NCBI GenBank assembly: GCA_963837655.1
Contig: CAWIOK010000001.1
Span: 248,001-312,000, forward strand
Reading direction: 5' to 3'
Origin: CAVVSD01 sp963837655
GTDB lineage: Bacteria > Actinomycetota > Thermoleophilia > Solirubrobacterales > Solirubrobacteraceae
DNA: 64,000 nt
In this document: positions 1-9,307 of the stretch, piece after piece
Layout of the letters: the number at the start of each line of letters is the position of its first letter
How positions within the stretch are numbered: the stretch's first letter is position 1
Notes under the pieces: generated by a model
Seen by the model: the letters and a program-made list of their open reading frames with translations, nothing else
The model's database searches: none
Told to the model about the DNA's origin: nothing
Made by a program: the position numbers and the translations under genes

Positions 1-1442
1 CGTGCGCGCCTCGATGACGCGGCGGCGGCGGTCAGCAGCCCGACCGCGGAGAGCACGCTGCCGTGCGCGGGTATGACGACGTCACGATGTCGAGCTCGGC
101 GGCCACGCCGGCGTGCTGCGCCGCCGGCGCCGCCGAACGCGATCAGCGCGCACTCGCGTGGGTCGATGCCCTTGCGGACAGTGATCTGGCGGACCGCCTG
201 CGCCATGTTGGCGCTCACCGTCCCGTGGACACCGCGGGCGAGTTCGTCGACCTCGACGCCGAAGGTCTCCGCGAGCGTCGCGAGCGCCGTCTCCGCCGCA
301 GCCTGCGTCGAGCGGGAGCCGCCCGCCGAGCAGACCCGCGCCGGATCGAGCCTGCCGAGGACGAGGTTCGCGTCGGTGACCGTGGGCTCCGTGCCGCCGC
401 GCCCATAGCGACCGGGCCCGGCGAGGCGCCCGCGCTGCGCGGGCCGACCTGCAGCGGCCGCCCGCGTCGACGGCGGCGATGCAGCCGCCGCCGGCGCCGA
501 TCGTGCTGCATGTCCACCAAGGCAGGCGCGCCGGCAGCCGACGTCGATCTCGACCTGGCTGTCGCGCACGCGCGCCGCCGTCTCGATCAGCGAGACGTCG
601 AAGCTCGTGCCGCCCATGTCGAGCGTGATCGCGTCGCGCGATGCCCAGCTCGCGGGCCACCTCGCGGGCGGCGAGCACCCCCGCCGCGGGACCCGGAGAG
701 CGCGAGCTGGATCGGGCGCGCGGCCGCATCGGCGGGCGGCACGACCCCGCCCGCCGACTGCATGTACAGCGTCGGCGCGCCGATCGTCGTGCTCAGCTCC
801 TCCACGTACGCGCGCATGCGCGGGACGGCCATCGCGTTCAGCACGGCCGTCGAGACGCGCTCGTACTCGCCGATGCGCCGGTCGACGTCCGTCGCGCAGG
901 TGACGGGCGGCCCGGCGCGACGTCGCGCCAGATCTCCGCGACCGCGCGCTCGTGGTCGGGGTTCGCGTACGCGTTGTAGAGCGAGACGGCGAGCCACTGC
1001 ACGCCGTCGTCGACCAGGGCCCGGCAGGCGGCCGCGACCTCGTCGAGATCCAGCGGCTCGGTCTCGACGCCGTCGCGCTCGATCCGGCCGCCGATCTCCA
1101 GGCGCCGATGGCGCGGCACGAGGGCGGGCGCCTTGGCGTAGTGGATGGCGAAGGTCCTGTCGCGGAACGACATCCCGATCTCCAGCACGTCGCGGAAGCC
1201 GCGCGTGCAGAGCAGGCCGACCTCCGCGCCGGTGCGCTCGATGAGCAGGTTCGTCACGCGGTTGTTCCGTGGCTCAGCTCGGTGACCTCGGCCGGATCTG
1301 CGCCGGCCGCGCGCAGCGCCGTCACCGTGCCCTCCGCCGGGCCGGTCCCGCTGTTCAGCGCCTTGCCGAGGCGCAGCGCGCCGTCCTCCCCGAGCGCGAC
1401 GAGGTCCGTGAAGGTCCCCCCGACGTCGCATCCGACCTTCAT
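1..1442 (-). CDS. hyuA: Hydantoinase/oxoprolinase A subunit (partial, frameshifted)
   Basis: ATP-dependent hydantoinase/5-oxoprolinase family subunit that opens cyclic amide (hydantoin-like) rings in the cytoplasm. The N-terminus at 1442 reads MKVGCDVGGTFTDLV, the actin-like phosphate loop of the family, followed by LSHGTT and, in a second frame, TNLLIERTGAEVGLL and RGFRDVLEIG. Further family blocks lie in other frames down to base 82 (for example IGAGGGCIAAVDAGG). At least five frame changes occur within 1.4 kb. The gene runs off the left edge, so the C-terminus and any hyuB partner are unseen. Its ATG overlaps the stop of the upstream aminotransferase (ATGA), so it is the distal gene of the operon that begins at 7608. 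The frame changes look like sequencing indels because neighbouring essential genes show the same damage, but a true pseudogene cannot be excluded. Confidence 0.75.
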
Positions 1443-2778
1443 GCCGAGATCTCCCCTTCGTGGCCGGCGAGGAACGCGTCGATCGCCTCGATGGCACGGT
1501 CGATGTCCGCCTCGGTGTGAGCCGCCGACACGAAGCCGCGGTTGGTGCCGACACGACGTGGACGAAGATCGCCCGGTCGCGCAGGTGGTGGCGGAACGCG
1601 AGGTTCAGCGCCTCGGTGTCACCGCGCAGCGAGCGGGCGAGGTCGCGCGAGTCGCGGACCGCCGTCGTGCGGAAGTACAGGTTCCACACCGAGCCGTGGC
1701 GCTGGCAGACGGCGTTGAGGCCGAGGTCGGCGATCGCGGCGTTCACGCCGTCGGCGAGGCGCTCGCAGAGCCGCACGGCGGTGGCCATCGCGTCGGTGCC
1801 CTCCAGCACGTCGAGCACGGCGGTGGCGGCCGCGACGCCGAGCGGCGCGCCGTTGAACGTGCCTGAGAAGAAGACGTCGCCGCTGGGCGCCAGCCGGTCC
1901 ATGAGGTCACCGCGGCCGGCGAGGAACGACAGGACGTAGCCGTTGGCGACGGCCTTGCCGTACGTCGCGAGATCGGGGACGACGCCCGACGGGACCGCGG
2001 CGCCGCCGACGCGGGAGCGGAAGCCGCTGATCACCTCGTCGAAGACGAGCACGGCGCCGTGGGCGTCGCAGAGCTCGCGCGCGGCCGCCAGGTACTCGTC
2101 GTCGACCGGGATGCAGCCGCTGGAGTACAGGACCGGCTCGACGACCACCGCGGCGATCTCGGACCCGTGGGCTGCGAAGCGCGCGCGCAGGGACTCCGGG
2201 TCGTTGGCGGTCACCGCGAGGATCGCCTCGGTCACCTCGGGCAGCGTGCCGGTGGAGTTGGCGACCGTGGGCGGCTCGTGGGTCGGCTCGGCGCCGGCCG
2301 GGAGGGTGCTCGCGCCGAGCTCGCCGTGCCAGCCCTGGTAGCCCCCCTCGACCTTCACCACCAGCCGTCGGCCCGTCGCCGCCCGGGACAGGCGCACCGC
2401 GTGGTAGAGCGGATCGGTGCCGCCCCCGCCGCAGAACGCCACGCGCTCCGCCTCCGGGAGCAGCGCGCAGAGGCGCTCGGCGAGCGCCGCCTCGTGGATC
2501 TGGGCGCAGCCGACGAACGTCTGCCCGTCTGCCATCGCCCGCGCCACGGCGCCGTCGACGCCCGGATGCGAGTAGCCGAGGATGGCGGTGCCGTACCCAC
2601 CGTGGAAGTCGAGGTGGCGCGTGCCGTCGACGTCCTCGATGAACTGGCCGTGCCCCCGCACGAAGACGAGCGGGTAGGGATCCTTCCAGCGCCCCGCGCC
2701 GGTCACACCGCGCGGGAGGACGTCGCGTCGCGTCGCGAGCATCGCCTCCGACCGGCTCGTGTCGAGGGTCTGGGTCAT
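1439..2778 (-). CDS. Class-III PLP aminotransferase (GSA-aminomutase-like)
   Basis: Pyridoxal-phosphate enzyme of the class-III aminotransferase fold, related to glutamate-1-semialdehyde aminomutase but here in a catabolic operon. Visible are the PLP-phosphate glycines (CGGGGTDPLYHA), the cofactor aspartate in LVFDEVISGFR and the Schiff-base lysine in ATYGKAVANG. The first ~400 codons are open. Near base 1541 the frame shifts, and the true C-terminus (NRGFVSAAHTEADIDRA, then AFLAGHEGEISA and stop at 1439) is read one frame over; restoring it gives a normal length of about 446 residues. Start ATG at 2778 abuts the stop of the dimethylformamidase-like gene (4-bp overlap). A housekeeping hemL role is unlikely given the neighbours; the amino donor or acceptor is unknown and probably a breakdown product of the ring compound handled by the operon. 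Confidence 0.8.
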
Positions 2779-4916
2779 ACGGCCTCCTCCATCGGCGTGC
2801 GCGAGAGATCCAGCGGCGCCGGATCGCGGAAGCGACGCAGCACGTTGGCGGACATCTGCGCAACGTTGTTGCGGTAGTCGTTCCAGGCGAGGGCTGCGGT
2901 CCAGCCGATGGCGCCGACGGAGAACACGCCGCCGCCGCGCGCAGTCGACATCAGCGTGATGTCGGCGCGGACGTCGTCGCACGTCGTGCCGCCCAGGCGC
3001 AGGTGGGTCACGGGCACGTCCTCGCAGACGAGCAGCACGTAGTCGCTGTGCCCTCCGCGCGAGGTCGCGAGCACGACCGCGTCCGGCGGGCTGCCGTAGC
3101 GCACGTCGTGACGGTCGATCTCGTCCGACGCTGCCCCGCCCATCGAGTGGCCGAAGTCGCCGATGACCTCGTCGGGCTCGATTCCCTCCATCGCGAACGC
3201 GGCGCGCGCGTCCCGGGCGCCGGGCAGCTGGTGGTAGCCCGGCGCGGCGTTGTCGAAGCCCTGCGCGGCGAAGCCGACGCCGACGAGCGCGTTGGGCGAG
3301 CGGCCGCGGTTGCGCCACAGGCCGCCGAGCTCGCCGGTGGACGCGTGGTGCATCTCGCCCGCCGCCGACTCCCAGCAGCGGATCCCGCACACGCCGCGGC
3401 GGATCTCGACGACGTGCTCGCGTGCCGGATCGATGCTCGTGACCCAGTAGAAGCCGTTGCCGCCGAGGTACATGAGCCGGCCTCCGGCGTCCAGCCACGC
3501 AGTGAGGGCGTCGAGCATGGCCGCCGTCCAGTACTCGGGGTGGCAGCCGGTGATGAGCACCCGGTAGGGCGACAGCAGCGCCGCGCCCTCGTCGTGCAGG
3601 TCGTGGTCGGTCAGCGTGTCCGCCGGCACGCCGAGGCGGTCGAGCCAGTCGACGACGTACAGGTCAGCGCTGAAGGCCCGCGGCGCCTGCGTCTGCCAGT
3701 TGCGGTGCCAGGGCCGCATGTTCAGGACCGGCCTGCGGAAGCTCGAGAACGCCACGCCGCTGCCGTCGGTGTGCGTGTCGTACAGCGACGAGCCGAGCTC
3801 CGGGTGCGCGCGCAGGAGGTCGTCGCCGCGGTCCGGGACGATCGCGCGCCCCATGACCCCGGGCTCGTGGACGAACGGCCGCTCCTGCATCCGCTCGTTG
3901 GCGTAGGCGCCGTAGGAGACGGTGGGGAACAGGATCGCGACGTCGGACCCCGGCACGCCGTGCGGCGGGAGGACGAAGAACGGCACGACGTCCTCGAGCG
4001 CGGCCGCGCGCAGCCTCGCGCCGTACACGCCGCTGGGCAGGTCCGCCGGCAGCTCGAGCGTCGCGGTGGTCTGCCAGCGGCAGTCGTCGAGGTCGTCGTC
4101 GTGGAAGAGCGTCGCTGCGTAGTGGGTCGGCGCGAGGTCGGGGTGGTTGGCGCTCCCGTCGTAGAGCCGGCCCGTCGCCGGGCTGTCCGGGAGCCCGACG
4201 AGCTGCACGTCCGCACCCGCGCCGAGCGTCCATGCGCCCACGGTCTGCCCCGCGCCGTCGCGGATGCGCGGCGCCTCGAGCTTGCCGTTGAAGAGCTCCA
4301 GCCCCGCCGGGTGCGCGAACGCCGGATCCAGCGCGCCCGCCGCCAGGAGGACCGGCGCGGCGGGATCGATCGGCGGCGCGGGGACCGGGGCGCTCGCGGA
4401 CTGCGCCACGGGCGGCCACGCGCTGGAGTCCACGGCGAGCGTCGCCTCCGCGCCGTCGTAGGCCGCGGTGACGCGGGTCCACCGCCGGGCCGTCACTCCC
4501 CCCGCGAGTGCGGGGCCCCGGGCGCCACCGAGCTCCAGCACGAGCGCGCCGTCCTCGTCGAGCACGATCGCGAAGTGCCCCGGGCGGGCCATGAGGGTCT
4601 GGCGGCGGCCAAGCGCCGGCGTCGTCGGCCAGCACCAGATCTCGGCGGTGAACGCCGGGCCGGCGAGGTCGATGGGTCCTGCGAGCGCGAAGGATCCGTT
4701 CGCGACGGGCTGCAGGGTGGCGGGATGGACGCCGGCGCCGGGGACGTCGACCTCCAGCGACCGCGCGCCCGGGCCGTCCGGGTGTTCGTCGCCGCAGACG
4801 AGGCGCACGACGTCGAGCGCGACGTGCGGCTCCGAGCAGCTGGCGAGGATGTCGAGGCGCTCGCCCGGCCGCGCGCTGAGGCGGTCCGCGTATGCGAAGA
4901 GGGTGCCGGGCTCCAT
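2775..4916 (-). CDS. N,N-dimethylformamidase large-subunit-like protein
   Basis: About 713 residues, similar in layout to the large (beta) subunit of N,N-dimethylformamidase, an iron-dependent amidohydrolase that cleaves small formamides. The N-terminal ~250 residues look like a LamG/concanavalin-type beta domain (FTAEIWCWPTTPAL, WTRVTAAYDGAEATLAV). The C-terminal half holds the family blocks around VAILFPTVSYGAYAN, RPWHRNWQTQAPRAFSADLYVVDWL (given here in part), LITGCHPEYWTAAMLDAL and RLMYLGGNGFYWV. No small alpha subunit is encoded beside it. The start is uncertain: ATG 4916 keeps the conserved LFAYADRLSARPGE region, and in-frame ATGs at 4994 and 5003 would add about 26-29 residues; none has a strong ribosome site. 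The substrate is probably an amide released from the hydantoin or pyrimidine pathway (inference). Confidence 0.75.
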   Translation of the reverse strand: MEPGTLFAYADRLSARPGERLDILASCSEPHVALDVVRLVCGDEHPDGPGARSLEVDVPGAGVHPATLQPVANGSFALAGPIDLAGPAFTAEIWCWPTTPALGRRQTLMARPGHFAIVLDEDGALVLELGGARGPALAGGVTARRWTRVTAAYDGAEATLAVDSSAWPPVAQSASAPVPAPPIDPAAPVLLAAGALDPAFAHPAGLELFNGKLEAPRIRDGAGQTVGAWTLGAGADVQLVGLPDSPATGRLYDGSANHPDLAPTHYAATLFHDDDLDDCRWQTTATLELPADLPSGVYGARLRAAALEDVVPFFVLPPHGVPGSDVAILFPTVSYGAYANERMQERPFVHEPGVMGRAIVPDRGDDLLRAHPELGSSLYDTHTDGSGVAFSSFRRPVLNMRPWHRNWQTQAPRAFSADLYVVDWLDRLGVPADTLTDHDLHDEGAALLSPYRVLITGCHPEYWTAAMLDALTAWLDAGGRLMYLGGNGFYWVTSIDPAREHVVEIRRGVCGIRCWESAAGEMHHASTGELGGLWRNRGRSPNALVGVGFAAQGFDNAAPGYHQLPGARDARAAFAMEGIEPDEVIGDFGHSMGGAASDEIDRHDVRYGSPPDAVVLATSRGGHSDYVLLVCEDVPVTHLRLGGTTCDDVRADITLMSTARGGGVFSVGAIGWTAALAWNDYRNNVAQMSANVLRRFRDPAPLDLSRTPMEEAV

Positions 4917-5023
4917 GTCACGACAGGCTCGCGCGGCGCCCTCACCTGCGGTAGCGCCGGGCGGGCCAACGTGCGGAGAGGGCCCCTCCGCCATCGTGTC
5001 CATCCAGCGGGCGGGCTTTCCGG

Positions 5024-6367
5024 TCAGCGGGAGGACGGGGCGACGAAGGCCCCCGTCCCGGGACCCGCGACCGGCCGGCCGTGCTCCGCGACCGTCTCCC
5101 CGCGCAGCAGCGTCATGACGATCGCGCCGCGCAGCTCGCGGCCCGCGTACGGGGTCCAGCCCGCCTTGGAGACGACCTGCTCGTCGGCGAGCGTCCGGCG
5201 CCCGTCCGGGTCGACGAGCACGATGTCGGCGTCGGCGCCGGGCGCCAGCGTGCCCTTGCGTCCCGTCAGGCCGAGCACCGCCGCGGGGTTCGCGCTGTAC
5301 ACGGCCACCAGCCGGGACAGCGACAGCCGCCCGTCGCCGACGGCGTCGAGCATCAGCGGGAAGGTCGTGTCGACGCCGGGGAGGCCGAACGGGCACTCCC
5401 AGATGTCGCCCTCGTGCTTCTGCGCCAGGGTGGACGGCGCGTGGTCGCTGGACAGCAGGTCGATCGCTCCCGACTCGAGCAGCTCCCACAGCCGTTGCGC
5501 GGCAGGCGCCGGGCGGGCGGGCGGAGTGAACTTGCGGGTCGGCCCGTGGCGGACGACGTCGTCCTCGTCGAGCAGCAGGTACTGCGGGCAGGTCTCCACG
5601 TCGAGACGGGCGCCGCCGGCGCGCTCGCGCGCCACGAGCTCGACCACCTCCGGCTGGCTGGCGTGGGCGATGGTCACGCGCGCGCCCGTGAGGCGGGCGA
5701 GCATCGTGGTCGCCGCAGCAGCGACGAGCTCCGCCTCCGGCGAGCGCCAGAGCGGCAGGACCCCGAAGTCCTCGCGCATCGCTCCACGCAGCTCGCGTTC
5801 GGCCGTCGCGGTCATCGTCTCGTCCTCGCAGTGCGCGAGCACCCGGACGCCGGCGCGCGCGGCGGCGCGCAGCAGCGCGAGCTGCCGCGCCGCGTCGAGC
5901 CCCTCGATGCCGTGCGTCGTGCACGTGAACGCCTTCACGAACGCCGCGCCGGCGTCGCGCAGCTCGCCTGCCGCGTCCAGCGTGTCCGGCGATGCGTGCG
6001 CGCCGAGCGCGAAGTCGACCACCGAGCGGCCTGCGAGGTACCCGATCTTCTCGCGCAGCCCGGCGGCGGTGGTGACCGGCCAGCCGTGCGTGTGCTCTGC
6101 GACGCAGGTGACGCCGGCGGCGCTCGCGGCGCCCGAGCCGTGCGCGAAGTCCTCACGCTCGGTCGGCCCCGGCTCCATGAAGTGCACGTGCGCGTCGACC
6201 ATCCCCGGCAGGGCGACGAGCCCCGTGGCGTCGATCGTCCGACGCGCGCGCCCGGACGGCGCGTCGGCGACCCCGGCGATGCGGCCGTCGCGCACGACGA
6301 GGGTGCCGTGGCGCTGCCCCTCCGCGGTGACGATCAGCGCGCCGGTGATCTCGAGGTCTGCGCTCAC
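5024..6367 (-). CDS. Allantoinase/dihydropyrimidinase-type cyclic amidohydrolase
   Basis: A 447-residue metal-dependent amidohydrolase that opens cyclic amides such as allantoin, hydantoin or dihydropyrimidine. The full metal set of the subgroup is visible: H60 and H62 in DAHVHF, the bridging lysine to be carboxylated at K145 (AFVKAFTC), H179 (LAHCED), H235 (IAHAS) and D308 (SSDHAPS). The downstream block GTLAPGADADIVLVD is the usual beta-sandwich return. The start is GTG 6367, which overlaps the stop of the upstream CodA-like gene (GTGA). It could equally be a hydantoinase; the sequence alone does not separate these specificities. Together with hyuA and the dimethylformamidase-like gene it argues for a pathway degrading a cyclic ureide or amide. 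Confidence 0.85.
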   Translation of the reverse strand: MSADLEITGALIVTAEGQRHGTLVVRDGRIAGVADAPSGRARRTIDATGLVALPGMVDAHVHFMEPGPTEREDFAHGSGAASAAGVTCVAEHTHGWPVTTAAGLREKIGYLAGRSVVDFALGAHASPDTLDAAGELRDAGAAFVKAFTCTTHGIEGLDAARQLALLRAAARAGVRVLAHCEDETMTATAERELRGAMREDFGVLPLWRSPEAELVAAAATTMLARLTGARVTIAHASQPEVVELVARERAGGARLDVETCPQYLLLDEDDVVRHGPTRKFTPPARPAPAAQRLWELLESGAIDLLSSDHAPSTLAQKHEGDIWECPFGLPGVDTTFPLMLDAVGDGRLSLSRLVAVYSANPAAVLGLTGRKGTLAPGADADIVLVDPDGRRTLADEQVVSKAGWTPYAGRELRGAIVMTLLRGETVAEHGRPVAGPGTGAFVAPSSR

Positions 6368-7608
6368 GAGTGGTGACGAGTCTGGAGGACGCGACGCTCC
6401 GTGACGAGCCGCCCGTGGCTGATGACGAAGCGCCGCGGCGGCTGCTCGGCGACCGCGGCACGGACGTCCGGGGCGCCGACGACGACGAGGTCGGCGCGGT
6501 CGCCGATCGCGACGCCGTAGCCGGCGTCGATGCGCATCGCCCGGGCGGCGTTGACGCCGACCACGCGCATGACGAGCTCCAGCTCGTCCGGCCACGCGAG
6601 ATGGCACGTGTGGGCGACCCAGCTTGCGACCTCGAGCTGGTCGGCCCTGCCGAGCGGGTAGTAGGGGTCGTCGACGTCGTCCTGCCCGGCGAGGACGTTG
6701 ACTCCTGCGGCGAGGAGCTCCCCCACGCGCGTCGTGCCGCGACGGATGCGCCCGCGATCCTCGCGGCCCTGCAGCACGAGCGAGATGTGCGGGTTGACGC
6801 AGACGGAGATGCCCGCGTCCGCCACGCGCTCGATGACCGTGGCCGCGTGCGTGTGGTCGTAGGCGCTCAGCGCGCCCGCGTGCGACACGGTCACGCGTCC
6901 CTCCCAGCCCAGGTCGATCGTCCGCAGCGCGAGCAGCTCGAGGCTGCGGTGCGACGGGTCGTCGCTGTCGTCCAGCAGCATGTGCACGTCGGCCTCGCGC
7001 CTGCGGGCGAGGTCGAGGCAGAAGTCCAGGTGGCGCGCGACGAGCTCCGGCGTGCCCTCGCCCGACGGGAGGCCCGAGACGACGTCCGCGCCGGCCTCCA
7101 TCGCCTGCTCGAGCAGATGCTCGCCGTCCGCGCCCGCGTACAGCAGCTCCTGCGGGAACGCCGCGACCTGGATCTCGACCTCGCCCACGTACCGCTCGCG
7201 AAGCGCGACGAGCGCGCGGACCCCGGTCAGTCCGGCGACGTGCTCCACGTCGGCGAACGCCCGCATGCGCGTCGTGCCGTTGGCCAGCGCCATCTCCACG
7301 ACCCGCTCGGCACGCTCGAGGACGGCAGGCACCTCGTAGGTCTCACGGTGTCGGCGGTTGACGTCGCGCATCCCGCGCCAGCCCGGCCAGTGCCGCGGGC
7401 GCAGCGCATCGCCGATCAGTGTCTTGTCGAGGTGCTGGTGCGCGTTGACGAAGCCAGGGAGCACCAGGCTGCCCTCGCCGTCGAGCACCTGCCTGGCCTC
7501 CAGGCCGAGGCGCGGGCCGACGGCGACGATCTGCCCGTCGCCGATCGCGAGATCGACGTGGGCGTCGTCACCGATGCGCCGGACGTCGCGGAGGAGGAGG
7601 TCCACCAT
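6364..7608 (-). CDS. CodA-like amidohydrolase (cytosine deaminase family)
   Basis: A 414-residue amidohydrolase of the cytosine/isoguanine/creatinine deaminase group. The metal site is seen as H57 and H59 in NAHQHLDK, a histidine in VSHAGALSAYD, and an aspartate in the CodA-type block AGQDDVDDPYYPLG. The C-terminal NAARAMRIDAGYGVAIGDRADLVVV is the usual end of the fold. It probably deaminates or hydrolyses a heterocycle upstream of the ring-opening enzymes in this operon (inference). I chose ATG 7608 (MVDLLLRDV) because it aligns with the family start; an in-frame ATG lies 13 codons upstream. It is the first gene of the minus-strand operon and faces the transporter operon across a promoter region containing two matching dyads. 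Confidence 0.8.
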   Translation of the reverse strand: MVDLLLRDVRRIGDDAHVDLAIGDGQIVAVGPRLGLEARQVLDGEGSLVLPGFVNAHQHLDKTLIGDALRPRHWPGWRGMRDVNRRHRETYEVPAVLERAERVVEMALANGTTRMRAFADVEHVAGLTGVRALVALRERYVGEVEIQVAAFPQELLYAGADGEHLLEQAMEAGADVVSGLPSGEGTPELVARHLDFCLDLARRREADVHMLLDDSDDPSHRSLELLALRTIDLGWEGRVTVSHAGALSAYDHTHAATVIERVADAGISVCVNPHISLVLQGREDRGRIRRGTTRVGELLAAGVNVLAGQDDVDDPYYPLGRADQLEVASWVAHTCHLAWPDELELVMRVVGVNAARAMRIDAGYGVAIGDRADLVVVGAPDVRAAVAEQPPRRFVISHGRLVTERRVLQTRHHS

Positions 7609-7707
7609 GCGGTCCCCATGGTGCGCGGGGACGTCGTGCGCAACCATCGCCGCGGTGTCCAGCGCGGGTCTGGACAGGGCGACGGGAGGTCCATTTCCGC
7701 GCACGCT

Positions 7708-7724
7708 TTTCCGCCTCGCGGAAC
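7708..7724. promoter_or_regulatory. Dyad operator copy 1 (TTTCCGCCTCGCGGAAC)
   Basis: Inverted repeat with arms TTCCGC and GCGGAA around CTC. It matches copy 2 at 7748-7764 in 14 of 17 positions and its centre lies exactly 40 bp (about four helical turns) from it. GGAA/TTCC half sites are known for IclR-family regulators; that assignment is inference, and no regulator gene lies beside the operons in this window. Confidence 0.55.
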
Positions 7725-7747
7725 GGTGAGCCGCTCAGCGACGCGCA

Positions 7748-7764
7748 TTTCCTCCACGCGGAAA
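7748..7764. promoter_or_regulatory. Dyad operator copy 2 (TTTCCTCCACGCGGAAA)
   Basis: Second copy of the 17-bp dyad, with outer arms TTTCC and GGAAA and the same 7-bp spacing as copy 1. Located between the divergent operons, it likely coordinates import and degradation of the same compound. Confidence 0.55.
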
Positions 7765-7921
7765 TCCGCCACCGGGACTGGACACTCGGGCGAAGGCATG
7801 TGAGACGGGCTCGGCCCGCAGGGCGCTGGTGGCCGGTGTGACGCGAATCGATCATGGCATCCCCCTGGACCGAACGCTGCGGACCAGGGGCACCTCGCCC
7901 AAGAAACAAGGACCTGGTCCC

Positions 7922-9307
7922 GTGAACCCAGACATGCTCGAGACGCCGCACTCACGGCGTGCCCTCCTCAAATTCGCTGGCATGGGGACCGCCACGCTGA
8001 CGCTGGGAGGCTGGCTCGCGGCGTGTGGCGGCGACGACGGCAGCACGTCCGGGTCCGCGGGCGGCGGCACGACGTCGGCTGCTGCGGGCGACGCGCTCAA
8101 CGTCTCCCCCGGCGGCGACATCCCGGCCAAGACGGTGAAGTTCGGCATGGCGCCGTTCGCGGACGCGAGCTTCTACGTCATCGCCATGCGGCAGGGCTGG
8201 TTCAAGGACGTCGGCATCGACATCCAGCCGGCACCCACCGGTCTGCAGGTCACCCCGGACAACGTCGTGAGCAAGCTCGTCACCGGCGAGGCCGACATCG
8301 CCACGTTCTACGGCCCGGGCAAGATCGCGACGATGGGCAAGGCGCCCCAACTGAAGATGTTCGGCTTCAGCGACACGTACGTCGGCACGTACATCCTCGT
8401 CTCTCCGGAGGCCGGCGCGAAGACCGTCTCCGAGCTGGTCGCGGGCGGCATGAGCTTCGACGACGCCATCAAGCAGGCGATGGTGCCGATCAAGGGCAAG
8501 CCGGTCGCCTTCAGCAACACCGGTCAGCACCGTGACTTCCTCGAGCAGGCGTTCACGCTCGCCGGCCTGGACTTCGGCGACGTCAAGGTCACCGCCACCA
8601 ACGACGCGAAGATCCTCCAGCTCGCCAAGGGCGGCAAGGTCCAGTACACGAGCCCCGAGGGCGCGGCGCAGAACATCGAGCTGCTCAACGAGGGCTGGAA
8701 GCCGCTGGTCTCCGTCGACGACCTGCTCAAGGGCCTGCCCGCGGGCGACCCGCGCAGCGTCGCCGCGGTCGGCCACGAGGGCCCGGCGTGCTCGGACGAG
8801 TACTTCGCGGCCAACCGCGAGACCTGCCTGCGGTTCCTCTCGGTCATGTTCCGCACGATCGACGCGATCCACAAGGACCCCAAGACCTACCTGCCCGACC
8901 AGCTTCCCTACCTGGAGAGCGTCAGCGGCACGAAGTCGACCGTCCAGGATCTGCAGTCGATCTACGCGAACAACGACCCGCTGATCTCGTTCGACGACCA
9001 GACGCAGTACTGGACCGACGTGAAGGCGCCGACGTCGTACCAGACGATCTACAACGCGCAGATCGCCAGCGCCCAGAAGGGCGGCATCCTCCCGAAGGAC
9101 GAGGAGTACACCGCCGACGACGCGATCTCGGGCAAGGCCGTCTACGAGCAGCTCGTCGCGCTGCGCAAGGCCTACGACGACATGAAGGGCGACGCAGCGG
9201 ACCTCAGCGGCGACGCCAAGACGCTGGCCGACGAAGCCGCCGCGCAGTACGACGCGCGCAACTACCTCGACGCGTACCGCAAGCTCAAGACAGCGACGGC
9301 CTCGTAG
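7922..9307 (+). CDS. ABC transporter substrate-binding lipoprotein (NMT1/THI5-like)
   Basis: Extracytoplasmic binding protein of the NMT1/SsuA group (importers of taurine, sulfonate, nitrate or pyrimidine precursors), 461 residues. The N-terminus has a twin-Arg-like SRRALLKF, a hydrophobic segment and the lipobox LAACG, then a Gly/Ser linker. The mature start VKFGMAPFADASFYVIAMRQGWFKDVGI (shown in part) is the family's ligand-domain opening. Start GTG 7922 is preferred over the longer frame (7829) because AAGGA lies 9 bp upstream and the signal peptide then begins properly. The coiled, charged C-terminus is longer than usual. First gene of the importer operon (two permeases, one ATPase); the ligand is probably the ring compound degraded by the divergent operon. 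Confidence 0.88.
   Translation: MNPDMLETPHSRRALLKFAGMGTATLTLGGWLAACGGDDGSTSGSAGGGTTSAAAGDALNVSPGGDIPAKTVKFGMAPFADASFYVIAMRQGWFKDVGIDIQPAPTGLQVTPDNVVSKLVTGEADIATFYGPGKIATMGKAPQLKMFGFSDTYVGTYILVSPEAGAKTVSELVAGGMSFDDAIKQAMVPIKGKPVAFSNTGQHRDFLEQAFTLAGLDFGDVKVTATNDAKILQLAKGGKVQYTSPEGAAQNIELLNEGWKPLVSVDDLLKGLPAGDPRSVAAVGHEGPACSDEYFAANRETCLRFLSVMFRTIDAIHKDPKTYLPDQLPYLESVSGTKSTVQDLQSIYANNDPLISFDDQTQYWTDVKAPTSYQTIYNAQIASAQKGGILPKDEEYTADDAISGKAVYEQLVALRKAYDDMKGDAADLSGDAKTLADEAAAQYDARNYLDAYRKLKTATAS

Larger units (their letters stand above)
7609..7921. promoter_or_regulatory. Divergent promoter region of the N-heterocycle catabolism and import operons
   Basis: A 313-bp non-coding stretch between the CodA-like gene (minus) and the binding-protein gene (plus). 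It holds two near-identical 17-bp dyads (7708-7724 and 7748-7764, listed separately) and a further half site ATTTCCGC at 7693. The binding-protein start GTG 7922 has AAGGA at 7908-7912. I could not assign convincing -35/-10 boxes. Confidence 0.55.

Noticed and set aside
2355..2600. 81-codon minus-strand frame inside the aminotransferase gene
   Set aside because: Same-strand shadow frame of a well-supported PLP enzyme, Arg/Ser-rich and motif-free.
838..3498. A single 886-codon frame spanning several genes
   Set aside because: Only its middle part (the aminotransferase) follows a family; the flanks are out-of-frame readings of the dimethylformamidase-like and hydantoinase genes joined by absence of stops in GC-rich DNA.
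3003..6404. 1,133-codon open frame on the plus strand
   Set aside because: Low-complexity Arg/Ala/Val-rich translation opposite two well-supported minus-strand enzymes; a GC-rich antisense shadow.
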